Origin: JANNGZ01 sp031404155
GTDB taxonomy: Bacteria; Pseudomonadota; Gammaproteobacteria; Burkholderiales; Burkholderiaceae_C
Assembly (NCBI GenBank): GCA_031404155.1
Contig: JANNGZ010000040.1
Span: 1 to 31,867, forward strand
Direction: 5' to 3'
Length of the DNA stretch: 31,867 nucleotides
Below the pieces are notes generated by a model. It saw only the letters and a program-made list of their open reading frames with translations. It made no database searches and was not told the origin of the DNA. Made by a program: the position numbers and the translations under genes. Positions 15,791 through 23,468 of this stretch are shown in pieces. Every line of letters begins with the position of its first letter. The stretch's first letter is position 1.

Positions 15791-17062
15791 TCAGCGTTGC
15801 AGCGTCCAGTCCACGCTGCCCGGGCGGCCGGGCAGGTGCAGGCTCGCGGTGGCGGGTGCCGAGCGTGCGAGCACCTCGCCGCGCCGCACCACGAGCAGGC
15901 GCTGCGCACGCAGGCGTACCGCCTCTGCCGGCGAGCGCGCCTGCAGCAGCACGAAGTCGGCATGGCAGCCAACTTCGAGGCCGTAGCCCTGGAGGCCGAG
16001 GGTTTTTGCGGGGTTCACCGTCACCGCGTCGAAGCAGGCGCGCAGGCCGGCCTGCGAGGTCATCTGCGCCACATGCAGGCCCATCGCCGCCACTTCGAGC
16101 ATGTCGGCCGAGCCGAGCGGGTACCAGGGGTCCATCACGCAGTCGTGCCCGAAGGCGACGTTCAGCCCCGCGGCCATCAGCTCGGGCACCCGGGTCATGC
16201 CGCGGCGCTTGGGGTAGCTGTCGCGGCGGCCCTGCAGGGTAATGTTGATCAGCGGGTTGGCCACCACGTTCAGCTGCGCCTCGGCCATCAACGGGATCAG
16301 CTTGGAGACGTAGTAGTTGTCCATCGAATGCATCGAGGTCAGGTGCGAGCCGGTGACCCGCCCGTGCAGTCCCAGGCGCTGGGTGTGCAAGGCCAGCGTC
16401 TCGACATGGCGCGACAGCGGGTCGTCGCTTTCGTCGCAATGCAGGTCCACCGGCAGCCCGCGCTCGGCGGCGAGCTCACAAAGCAGCTTCACGCTTTGCG
16501 CGCCCTCGTCCATCGTGCGTTCGAAATGCGGAATGCCGCCGACCACGTCCACGCCCAGGTCGAGCGCACGCTTCAGGTTGGCCAGCGCGTGGGGCGAACG
16601 CAGCAGGCCGTCCTGCGGGAAGGCGACGAGTTGCAGGTCGAGATAAGGCTTCACCTGCGCGCGCACCTGCAGCAGCGCCTGCACCGCGAGCAGGCGCTCA
16701 TCGCACACGTCCACATGCGAGCGGATCGCGAGCAGGCCCTTGGCCACCGCCCAGTCGCAGTACGTCAAGGCGCGCTCGACCAGCGCCTCCTGCGTCAACT
16801 GCGGTTTCAGCTCACCCCAGAGGGCGATGCCTTCGAGCAGCGTGCCGCTGGCGTTCACCCGCGGCAGCCCGAAGCTCAAGGTGGCGTCGAGATGGAAATG
16901 CGCGTCCACGAACGGCGGGCTGAGCAGCCAGCCTTGTGCGTCGTGCACCGGCGTGCCTTCCGGCGCAGAAAGGTTCACGCCGACAGCGGCGATGCGGCCG
17001 GCCTGCACCAGCAGGTCGATGCCGGTTCGGCTGTCGGGCAGGGTGGCGTTGCGGATCAGCAT
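15791..17062 (-). CDS. codA: Cytosine deaminase-family amidohydrolase
   Basis: The 423-residue protein follows E. coli CodA almost throughout with a six-residue offset. Metal ligands are His55 and His57 (DAHFHLD), His208, and Asp307; Glu211 in HCDESDD is the proton shuttle, His240 contacts the hydrolytic water, and Gln150 in AFPQDG contacts the base. The reaction is cytosine (or a related pyrimidine) to uracil plus ammonia. uracil phosphoribosyltransferase lies just upstream on the same strand, making a two-step salvage module to UMP. The residue equivalent to E. coli Asp314, a known specificity position, is Cys308 here (GHDCVMDPWYPLG), so a modified cytosine or isocytosine-like substrate is possible. 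Confidence 0.85.
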   Translation of the reverse strand: MLIRNATLPDSRTGIDLLVQAGRIAAVGVNLSAPEGTPVHDAQGWLLSPPFVDAHFHLDATLSFGLPRVNASGTLLEGIALWGELKPQLTQEALVERALTYCDWAVAKGLLAIRSHVDVCDERLLAVQALLQVRAQVKPYLDLQLVAFPQDGLLRSPHALANLKRALDLGVDVVGGIPHFERTMDEGAQSVKLLCELAAERGLPVDLHCDESDDPLSRHVETLALHTQRLGLHGRVTGSHLTSMHSMDNYYVSKLIPLMAEAQLNVVANPLINITLQGRRDSYPKRRGMTRVPELMAAGLNVAFGHDCVMDPWYPLGSADMLEVAAMGLHVAQMTSQAGLRACFDAVTVNPAKTLGLQGYGLEVGCHADFVLLQARSPAEAVRLRAQRLLVVRRGEVLARSAPATASLHLPGRPGSVDWTLQR

Positions 17063-17119
17063 TGGGGGTCCAGGCGGCGCCGGGGCTGCGCGCCTGCTCC
17101 GTTGGGCCAGTGCATGGCG

Positions 17120-17749
17120 CTACTTGGTGCCGAAGATGCGGTCGCCCGCGTCGCCCAGGCCCGGCACGATGTAGCCGTGGCTGTTGAGTTCGCGGTCGAT
17201 CGCCGCGGTGTACACCGGCACGTCCGGGTGGTGCTCGTGGAAGTGCTTCAATCCCTCCGGCGCGGCGAGCAGGCAGACGAAGCGGATCGACTTCGGCCCC
17301 GTCTCCTTCAGCCGCTCCACCGCCGCCACGGCGGAGTTGCCGGTGGCCAGCATCGGGTCGAGCACGATCGCGTCGCGCTCGTGCATGTCCGACGGCATCT
17401 TGAAGTAGTACTCGATCGCGGTGAGTGTTTTCGGGTCGCGGTAGAGGCCGATATGGCCGACGCGCGCACCCGGCACCACGTCGAGCATGCCTTCGAGCAA
17501 ACCCGCGCCGGCGCGCATCACGATCACGAACACGGTTTTCTTGCCGTCGATCACCGGGGCCTTCATCGTCTCCAGCGGGGTTTCGATTTCGATCAGCGAG
17601 GTGGGCATCTCGCGGGTGACCTCGTAAGCCATCAACATCCCGATTTCATGCAGCAGGCGGCGGAAGCTGTTGGTCGAGCGGGTCTTCTGCCGCATCAGCG
17701 TGAGCTTGTGCTGGATCAGCGGGTGGTTCAGGTGGTGGACGGTGGGCAT
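17120..17749 (-). CDS. upp: Uracil phosphoribosyltransferase
   Basis: The 209-residue protein has the normal length for the family. It has the N-terminal HHLNHPLIQHKLTLMR, the flexible-loop start TRSTNSFRRLLHEIG, VMRAGAGLLEGML (78-90), the PRPP-binding loop VLDPMLATGNSA (129-140), and the uracil-binding C-terminus YIVPGLGDAGDRIFGTK. It converts uracil and PRPP to UMP. The frame is open upstream to 17902, but the family N-terminus is Met at 17749, with GGAAAA upstream. The deaminase gene starts 57 bases downstream, consistent with a cytosine-to-UMP salvage operon. No uracil permease is in the window. Confidence 0.95.
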   Translation of the reverse strand: MPTVHHLNHPLIQHKLTLMRQKTRSTNSFRRLLHEIGMLMAYEVTREMPTSLIEIETPLETMKAPVIDGKKTVFVIVMRAGAGLLEGMLDVVPGARVGHIGLYRDPKTLTAIEYYFKMPSDMHERDAIVLDPMLATGNSAVAAVERLKETGPKSIRFVCLLAAPEGLKHFHEHHPDVPVYTAAIDRELNSHGYIVPGLGDAGDRIFGTK

Positions 17750-17874
17750 GCGGGTTTTCCGTGTGCGTGGGTGGCCGGGGGCGTGGCTGCGAGCGCCTAC
17801 GTTAGCGGCAGCGGCCCGGGGTGGCAATCGGGGCCGTTGCGTTTTCAGGCGCGGTGATAAGCAGCAAACGAGGC

Positions 17875-17902
17875 TTGCCGCAACACGCTCCGGCGGCGGC
17901 AA
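17875..17902. promoter_or_regulatory. Inverted repeat upstream of the FixJ-type regulator
   Basis: TTGCCGC (17875-17881) and GCGGCAA (17896-17902) form a dyad with a 14-base spacer, ending 12 bases before the regulator's start codon. It could be an autoregulatory operator or a leader hairpin. The spacing is unusual for a LuxR/FixJ dimer, so confidence is low. Confidence 0.3.
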
Positions 17903-17914
17903 AATACAGCGGCC

Positions 17915-18592
17915 ATGCCGACCCCGCCGTCACCCGCCGCCAACCAACGCCCGCTCGGCCTGCCGATGGTCTACCTCGTCGACGACGAAGACGTGGTGCG
18001 CGACGCGCTGGCCTGGCTGCTGCGCTCGCGCCGCCTGCTCTCCGAGGCCTACGCCAGCGCCGAGGGCTTCGAGGCGATGGTCGCGGCGCGCACCGCGGGG
18101 GCAAAGCTGCCGGACTGGCCCGACGCGCCCTCGTGCCTGCTGCTGGACATGCGCATGCCGGGCATGAGCGGTTTGACGCTCTTCGAGCGCCTGGCCGAAC
18201 GTGGCGTGCTGCCGGCGCTGCCGGTGATCTTCCTCACCGGCCATGGCGACGTGACCACGGCGGTGGCCACGGTCAAGAGCGGCGCCTTCGACTTCGTCGA
18301 GAAACCGTTCTCCGACAACCTGCTGGTCGACCGCGTCGAGCAGGCGCTGGCGCTGAGCGGCCAGGCGATCCAGCGCCGCCTCGCGCGCAAACACACCGAG
18401 CGCTGCCTGGCCGAACTCACCGAGCGCGAGCGCGACGTGATGCGCCTGGTGATCGACGGCAAGCCCAACAAGCTGATCGCCGACGCGCTGAACATCAGCG
18501 TGCGCACCGTGGAGGTTCACCGCGCGCGTGTGTTCGAGAAGATGGACGTGTCCAGCGCGGTGGCGCTGGCGAACCTGCTGCGCGGAGGCTAA
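17915..18592 (+). CDS. Two-component response regulator, FixJ/LuxR type (orphan)
   Basis: The protein has 225 residues. The receiver domain (about 17-140) has the acidic pair in VDDED (22-26), phospho-acceptor Asp78 in LLLDMRMPGMSG, Thr108 and Lys130 (FVEKPF). The LuxR-type helix-turn-helix (about 165-225) has LTERERDVMRLV and NKLIADALNISVRTVEVHRARVFEKM. The FixJ/TtrR-like pattern implies phosphorylation-driven dimerisation and transcriptional activation. No histidine kinase lies in the window, so the partner is unknown. It is divergent from upp, and exonuclease I follows 132 bp downstream in the same direction. The start ATG 17915 has no strong ribosome site; a Met at residue 18 is possible but would trim the receiver N-terminus. 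Confidence 0.9.
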   Translation: MPTPPSPAANQRPLGLPMVYLVDDEDVVRDALAWLLRSRRLLSEAYASAEGFEAMVAARTAGAKLPDWPDAPSCLLLDMRMPGMSGLTLFERLAERGVLPALPVIFLTGHGDVTTAVATVKSGAFDFVEKPFSDNLLVDRVEQALALSGQAIQRRLARKHTERCLAELTERERDVMRLVIDGKPNKLIADALNISVRTVEVHRARVFEKMDVSSAVALANLLRGG

Positions 18593-18724
18593 GAGGCCGC
18601 GGCGGCACCCGCTGCGGCCGCGTGCGCCGGCACAGCGCGCCGAGCGGACGCCCTGAGCGGGTGGCCGAACCGAGCAAGCCGACCGAGCCCGCTGCCCCGG
18701 TGGGCCAACGGTTATCGTTCGCCC

Positions 18725-20182
18725 ATGCCCGCCCCCACCGACTTCAGCTTCTTCTGGCACGACTACGAAACCTTCGGCCTGGTGCCGCGGCGCGACCGGC
18801 CGGCGCAGTTTGCGGGCATCCGCACCGACGCCGAGTTGAACGAGATTGGCGCGCCGGTGATGCACTACTGCAAACCCGCCGACGACTACCTGCCCGACCC
18901 CGAGAGCTGCCTGCTCACCGGCATCCTGCCGCAGACCTGCCTCGAACGAGGCATAGCCGAAAACGGATTTGCCGACGCGATCGAGCGCGAACTGGCGCGC
19001 CCCGGCACCGTGGGCGTGGGCTACAACAGCATCCGCTTCGACGACGAAGTGACGCGCTTCCTGTTCTGGCGCAACCTGCTCGACCCCTATGCCCGCGAGT
19101 GGCAGAACGGCTGCGGTCGTTGGGACCTGATCGACGTGCTGCGCACCTGCCGCGCGCTGCGCCCCGAGGGCATCCAGTGGCCGACCAACGACGAGGGCCA
19201 GCCGTCGCTGAAGCTCGAACACCTGACCCGGGCCAACGGCTTGGCGCACGACAGCGCCCACGACGCGCTCAGCGATGTGCGCGCCACGGTCGCGCTGGCG
19301 CGCCTGGTGCGCGGCAAGCAGCCGAAGCTGTGGGAGTTCTGCCTGAAGCTGCGCAGCAAGCATGCGGTGAGCGACGAGATGGCCGCAGCGCAGCGCGAAG
19401 GACGGCCGCTGCTGCATGTCTCGGGCATGTACCCCGGCGAACGTGGCAACCTGGCGCTGGTGTGGCCGCTGGCGCCGCACCCGAGCAACAAGAACGAGGT
19501 GATCGTCTGGGACCTGGCCGAAGACCCGGGCGAGCTGTTCACGCTCAACGCCAGGGCCATCCGCGAACGGATCTACACCCGTGCGGAGGATCTGCCCGAG
19601 GGCACCACACGGCTGCCGCTGAAGACGATTCATCTCAACAAGAGCCCGGTGGTGGTGAGCAACCTGAAAACCCTCACGCCCCAGGTGGCGCAACGCTGGG
19701 GCATTGACGTGGACCTGGCGCTGCGCCACGCCGACAGCGCCGCCCGGGGTGCGGGCAAGATGGCCGGCATCTGGCCCGAGGTGTATGGCCGCCTGCCGCC
19801 CACCGAGCCGGTGGATGTGGATGAAGACCTCTACGGCGGCTTCCTCAGCAACACCGACCGCGCCCTGCTCACCCGGCTGCGCGCGCTCACCCCGCAGGCA
19901 CTCGCCGACAAGCTCAGCGGCCGCGCGCCGGCGTTTGCCGACCCGCGCCTGGAGGAACTGGTGTTCCGCTACCGCGCACGCAATTTCCCTGACACGCTGT
20001 CTGGCGACGAACATCTGCGCTGGCATGAACACCGCGCCGGGCGGCTGCACCGGGGTGAGGGCGGCGCGCAAACGTTGGCGGCGTTTGCCGAGCGCATCGA
20101 CACGCTGCATGAGGGCGCCGACGAGCGCGGGCAGGCGTTGCTGGCGGCGCTGGTGGACTACGCGGAACAGATCGCGCCTTGA
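18725..20182 (+). CDS. sbcB: Exodeoxyribonuclease I
   Basis: The 485-residue protein has the DEDDh exonuclease domain at the N-terminus: WHDYETFG (Asp13, Glu15), then GYNSIRFDDE with the second acidic site, and LAHDSAHDALSDV (about 173-185) with the catalytic His and final Asp. ExoI-specific segments follow: CLLTGILPQTC, LKTIHLNKSPVV (SH3-like/extended region) and the C-terminal helical domain that binds single-stranded DNA and SSB. It degrades single-stranded DNA 3' to 5' in recombination and mismatch repair. It matches the usual length of about 475-490. thiL starts 14 bases downstream. Confidence 0.95.
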   Translation: MPAPTDFSFFWHDYETFGLVPRRDRPAQFAGIRTDAELNEIGAPVMHYCKPADDYLPDPESCLLTGILPQTCLERGIAENGFADAIERELARPGTVGVGYNSIRFDDEVTRFLFWRNLLDPYAREWQNGCGRWDLIDVLRTCRALRPEGIQWPTNDEGQPSLKLEHLTRANGLAHDSAHDALSDVRATVALARLVRGKQPKLWEFCLKLRSKHAVSDEMAAAQREGRPLLHVSGMYPGERGNLALVWPLAPHPSNKNEVIVWDLAEDPGELFTLNARAIRERIYTRAEDLPEGTTRLPLKTIHLNKSPVVVSNLKTLTPQVAQRWGIDVDLALRHADSAARGAGKMAGIWPEVYGRLPPTEPVDVDEDLYGGFLSNTDRALLTRLRALTPQALADKLSGRAPAFADPRLEELVFRYRARNFPDTLSGDEHLRWHEHRAGRLHRGEGGAQTLAAFAERIDTLHEGADERGQALLAALVDYAEQIAP

Positions 20183-20196
20183 GCTGAGAGCCCTTC

Positions 20197-21207
20197 ATGT
20201 CGCTCGGCGAATTCGACCTCATCGGCAAGTACTTCAAGCACTCGGCCTCGAAGGGTGCTCGCGGCGCCCGCGTCGCATTGGGCATCGGCGACGACTGCGC
20301 GCTGCTCGTACCCACACCCGGCATGCAGCTCGCGGTGTCCTGCGACATGCTGGTCGAGGGCCGGCATTTCCTCTCCACCGTGGCGCCCGAACGCCTGGGT
20401 CACAAGGCGCTGGCGGTGAACCTGAGCGACCTCGCCGCTTGCGGCGCCAAGCCGCTGGCGTTCACGCTCGCGCTCGCGATGCCGCGGGTGGACGAAAGCT
20501 TCCTCACCGGTTTTTCGCGCGGGCTGTTTGCACTTGCCGACGCACACGGCATCGAACTCGTCGGCGGCGACACCACCGCCGGGCCGCTCAACATCTGCAT
20601 CACCGTGTTCGGTGAAATGCCCGCGGGCCAGGCCTTGTTGCGCAGCGGGGCCCGGGCCGGCGACGAGCTCTGGGTCAGCCACGCGGGTGGCGGCGAAGGG
20701 CGCGGCGAGGGCGGCGGCATCGGTGACGCGCGCCTCGCACTCGAAGCCTTTCGCGGCCGCGTGGTGCTCGGCGCCGAGGCGTTCGAAGCCACACGCCGCG
20801 CGATGGAATGCCCCGAGCCGCGGGTGGCCCTCGGCCTGGCGCTGCGCGGCGTCGCGAGCGCGGCGATCGACATTTCGGATGGCCTCGCCGGCGACCTGGG
20901 CCATCTGCTCGCCGCGTCCGGCGTCGGCGCGCGCGTGAATGTCGACGAGTTGCCGCGCAGCACCTGGCTCGCGGCGATGCCACGCCCGCTGCAGCTCGAA
21001 TGCCTGCTCGCCGGCGGCGACGACTACGAGCTGCTGTTCAGCGTACCGGCGCCGCGTCACGCCCGGGTGCTCGAAGCCGCCGCGGCGGCCGGGGTGGGCG
21101 TGCGCCGCATCGGCGTCATCGATGCCGGGTTGGGGCTGCGCCTGCACGATTCACGCGGCGAACCGGTCGAGCTGGCCGCGGCCGGCTTCGACCACTTTCG
21201 CAGCTGA
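20197..21207 (+). CDS. thiL: Thiamine-monophosphate kinase
   Basis: The 336-residue protein has the ThiL/PurM fold. MSLGEFDLIGKYF opens it, followed by the magnesium-binding GIGDDCALL (29-37), the substrate segment CDMLVEGRHF (49-58), LAVNLSDLAACGAKP, VGGDTTAGPLNICITVFG and SDGLAGDLGHLL. It phosphorylates thiamine phosphate to the active cofactor thiamine pyrophosphate. A short Gly/Glu-rich stretch in the middle (GGGEGRGEGGGIGD, about 166-179) is longer than usual and probably a surface loop. It starts the closely packed thiL-pgpA-pncC set; the thiL-pgpA pairing is common in proteobacteria. Confidence 0.95.
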   Translation: MSLGEFDLIGKYFKHSASKGARGARVALGIGDDCALLVPTPGMQLAVSCDMLVEGRHFLSTVAPERLGHKALAVNLSDLAACGAKPLAFTLALAMPRVDESFLTGFSRGLFALADAHGIELVGGDTTAGPLNICITVFGEMPAGQALLRSGARAGDELWVSHAGGGEGRGEGGGIGDARLALEAFRGRVVLGAEAFEATRRAMECPEPRVALGLALRGVASAAIDISDGLAGDLGHLLAASGVGARVNVDELPRSTWLAAMPRPLQLECLLAGGDDYELLFSVPAPRHARVLEAAAAAGVGVRRIGVIDAGLGLRLHDSRGEPVELAAAGFDHFRS

Positions 21208-21223
21208 GAAAACAGGTCCCGAG

Positions 21224-21805
21224 ATGGACACCGCGTTGCCTCCGCCGTCTCCGCCGACGCCGAAGCCGTCGGGCTCGCCCGGCGCCACCGCGCCGCGCCG
21301 CGCCAGCGCCCGGTTGATGTTGGCGCACCCCGCTCACCTGATCGCGATGGGCTTCGGCAGTGGCTTGTCGCCCTGGGCGCCGGGCACGGTGGGCACGCTC
21401 TGGGCCTGGCTCGGATTCCTGGTGCTCAACCGCTGGCTTGGCGAACTGCATTGGGCGCTGGTCATCGCGGCGGCGCTGCTTGTCGGCTGGTGGGCCTGCA
21501 CAAAAACTGCGCGCAGCCTCGGCACCGCGGACCCCAGCGCGATCGTCTGGGATGAGGTGGTCGCCTTCTGGCTCGTGCTTTGGCTGCTGATGCCGTCGGG
21601 CTGGCTGGCGCAGCTTGCGGCGTTTTTGCTGTTCCGCTTTTTCGACGCGGTGAAGCCCGGCCCGGTGGCCTGGGCCGACCGCGCCTTCAAGTCGCCTCCC
21701 GGCACGGCGCCGGGTTGGCGCGCGGGCTTCGGCATCCTCTTCGACGACCTGGTGGCGGCGCTGTGCACGCTGCTGGTGATCGCCCTCTGGCGCTGGGTCG
21801 GGTGA
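21224..21805 (+). CDS. pgpA: Phosphatidylglycerophosphatase A
   Basis: The protein has 193 residues. After a Pro-rich, probably cytoplasmic N-terminal tail of about 30 residues comes the PgpA signature: GFGSGLSPWAPGTVGTL (43-59), IVWDEVVAFW and FRFFDAVKPGPVAWAD, with three to four membrane helices. It removes phosphate from phosphatidylglycerophosphate to make phosphatidylglycerol in the inner membrane. ATG 21224 is chosen because it follows the thiL stop by 16 bases; the open frame extends far upstream only as an overlap with thiL. Its stop overlaps the pncC start (TGATG), implying translational coupling. Confidence 0.93.
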   Translation: MDTALPPPSPPTPKPSGSPGATAPRRASARLMLAHPAHLIAMGFGSGLSPWAPGTVGTLWAWLGFLVLNRWLGELHWALVIAAALLVGWWACTKTARSLGTADPSAIVWDEVVAFWLVLWLLMPSGWLAQLAAFLLFRFFDAVKPGPVAWADRAFKSPPGTAPGWRAGFGILFDDLVAALCTLLVIALWRWVG

Positions 21806-22302
21806 TGAAGTTCGCCGACGACCTCGAAGCCCAGGTGCTCGAACTCGGCCGATCGCTTCGCGAACGTGGTGGCTTCGTCGCCAGCGCTGAAAGTTGCACC
21901 GGCGGTTTGATCGCCGCCGCTTGCACCAGCGTCGCCGGGTCGAGCGACTGGTTCGAACGCGGCTTCGTCAGCTACAGCAATGCGGCCAAGACCCAGATGC
22001 TCGGGGTACCCCCGGCGCTGATCGATCAACACGGTGCGGTGAGCGAAGCTGTGGCGCGTGCGATGGCCGAAGGCGCGCTGCGCCATTCGGCAGCGGACCT
22101 GGCGATCGCGGTCACCGGCATCGCCGGCCCCGGCGGCGCCACGCCGGGCAAGCCGGTCGGCCTGGTCTGGCTGGCCTGGGCGCGGCGGCGTGGCGGCAGC
22201 GAGGCCGAGCGCTTGCAGCTCGACGGCGACCGCGCGGCGGTGCGCGAGCAAACGCTGCGCATCGCGTTGGAGCGCCTGATCGAGCAGGCGAAGACGCTGT
22301 GA
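21805..22302 (+). CDS. pncC: Nicotinamide-nucleotide amidase (CinA C-terminal family)
   Basis: The 165-residue stand-alone CinA C-terminal domain has the active-site block SAESCTGGLIAA (27-38), with the nucleophilic Ser in ESCTGG, FVSYSNAAKTQMLGV, and TGIAGPGGATPGKPVG. It converts nicotinamide mononucleotide to nicotinate mononucleotide and ammonia, recycling NMN made by DNA ligase. The competence-related N-terminal domain of CinA is absent, as in E. coli PncC. The start overlaps the pgpA stop. The stop codon begins a run of 14-bp tandem repeats leading into the next gene. Confidence 0.93.
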   Translation: MKFADDLEAQVLELGRSLRERGGFVASAESCTGGLIAAACTSVAGSSDWFERGFVSYSNAAKTQMLGVPPALIDQHGAVSEAVARAMAEGALRHSAADLAIAVTGIAGPGGATPGKPVGLVWLAWARRRGGSEAERLQLDGDRAAVREQTLRIALERLIEQAKTL

Positions 22303-22343
22303 GGAAGAAGCCGTGAGGACGCAGTGGTGAGGGAGAAGCGGTG
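22299..22343 (+). repeat. 14-bp tandem repeat carrying repeated ribosome-site/GTG units
   Basis: GTG triplets occur at 22299, 22313, 22327 and 22341, exactly 14 bases apart. The units read GTGAGGAAGAAGCC, GTGAGGACGCAGTG and GTGAGGGAGAAGCG. Each pairs an AG-rich Shine-Dalgarno-like segment with a GTG. Only the last GTG opens a gene; the in-frame one at 22299 meets TGA after five codons. Confidence 0.75.
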
Positions 22344-23300
22344 AGCGACGCGAGCGCTGGGCCGCTGGACATCGTCCTTTGCGGCGCCTTCGGCGACGAC
22401 GAACGCGCCGCCTGGCTCACCGCGTTGGCCCAGGCCCTGCCCGAAGCGCGCTGGTGGAGCGCCAACGACGCGCCGCCCCGCACCGAGTTCGCGGTGGTGG
22501 CCAACCCACCGCCCGGCGCCTTGCAACGCTTCCAACACCTGCGCCTGATCCAGTCCTTGTGGGCGGGCGTCGACCGCCTGCTCGCCGACACCACCGTGCC
22601 GCATCAGGTGCCGATCGCACGCATGGTCGACCCCGCCATGAGCGCCGCGATGGCTGAGACCGCGCTCTGGGCGGTGCTCGGGCTGCACCGCGGCTTTTTC
22701 GCCTACGCGCAGCAGCAGCGTGATCGCCTTTGGCACGAGCTGCCGCAGCGGCGCGCGCAAGCGTTGCGGGTGAGTGTGCTCGGCCTCGGCGCGATGGGGC
22801 GCGCGGTGGCGCGGCGCCTGGTGCAGGGCGGCTACCGCGTCGCGGGCTGGAGCCTGCATGCGGCGCGCGACGCCCCGCCCGGCGTGGCCCGCACCGCGGG
22901 CGCCCAGGCGCTGCCGGCGCTGCTCGCCGCGAGCGACATCGGGCTCAACCTGCTGCCGCTCACCTCGGCCACACGCGGGCTGATCGACGCGGGTTTCCTC
23001 GCGCAACTGCCGCCTGGCGCGGGCCTGGTCAACCTGGCGCGCGGCGCGCATGTCGTCGACGCTGATTTGCTCGCAGCACTCGATGCCGGCCGGCTGCAAC
23101 ACGCGGTGCTCGACGTTTTCCACACCGAGCCGCTGCCGGCCGAGCACGCGTTCTGGCGCCACCCGCGGGTGACGGTGCTGCCACATGCGGCCGCCCTCAC
23201 CGACGCGCGCAGTGCAGCGCAGGTGGTGGCGCGGAACCTGCGCGGCTTTGTGCGCGGCGAGGCCGTGGCGAACCTCGTGGAGCGTACTCGCGGTTATTGA
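22341..23300 (+). CDS. ghrA: D-2-hydroxyacid dehydrogenase, glyoxylate/hydroxypyruvate reductase A type
   Basis: The protein has 319 residues. The NAD(P) motif GLGAMG (148-153) starts the Rossmann domain. The catalytic set is Arg234 (VNLARGAHV), Glu263 (DVFHTEPLP) and His282 (VLPHAAALTD). The N-terminal segment QSLWAGVDRLL (71-81) is typical of the GhrA subgroup, which reduces glyoxylate and hydroxypyruvate with NADPH. The start is GTG 22341 behind GGGAGAAG, 38 bases after pncC, the last unit of a 14-bp tandem array. It closes the plus-strand cluster; repeat-rich DNA follows. Substrate preference is inferred from subgroup resemblance. Confidence 0.87.
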   Translation: MSDASAGPLDIVLCGAFGDDERAAWLTALAQALPEARWWSANDAPPRTEFAVVANPPPGALQRFQHLRLIQSLWAGVDRLLADTTVPHQVPIARMVDPAMSAAMAETALWAVLGLHRGFFAYAQQQRDRLWHELPQRRAQALRVSVLGLGAMGRAVARRLVQGGYRVAGWSLHAARDAPPGVARTAGAQALPALLAASDIGLNLLPLTSATRGLIDAGFLAQLPPGAGLVNLARGAHVVDADLLAALDAGRLQHAVLDVFHTEPLPAEHAFWRHPRVTVLPHAAALTDARSAAQVVARNLRGFVRGEAVANLVERTRGY

Positions 23301-23368
23301 TGCCGGTTGGGTTCAAGCGTGACGCGGCGGCCGAGCGCGGGAAAGAGCATGCCCATACGCCGCGCGTG

Positions 23369-23468
23369 GCCGAGGACGGTGGGCGACCGGCTCCGTTCAT
23401 GTCCCCCGTCCGGGCTTCGCCCGGCCTCCTCCTTTACTTCACTACGCCGGTCGCCCGCCCTCCTCGGC
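23369..23468 (-). repeat. E element, copy 1 (structured repeat)
   Basis: The outer arms 23369-23391 and 23446-23468 pair over 23 positions with two mismatches. Inside, on the minus strand, are a conserved GTAGTGAAGTAAAGGAGGA, an inner hairpin CCGGGC-GAA-GCCCGG, and a conserved ACGGGGGACATGAACGGA. The core matches copy 2 closely, while both helices differ in sequence. The HNH gene ends inside it. Confidence 0.8.

Noticed and set aside
15086..17857. A very long open frame on the plus strand opposite the GST, deaminase and upp genes
   Set aside because: It is an antisense frame kept open by high GC; the three minus-strand genes have clear family motifs and the antisense product is Arg/His/Gln-rich with none.
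23300..23320. GGGTTCAA as part of a tRNA T-arm, hinting at a tRNA or attachment site
   Set aside because: No acceptor, D or anticodon stems can be formed around it.
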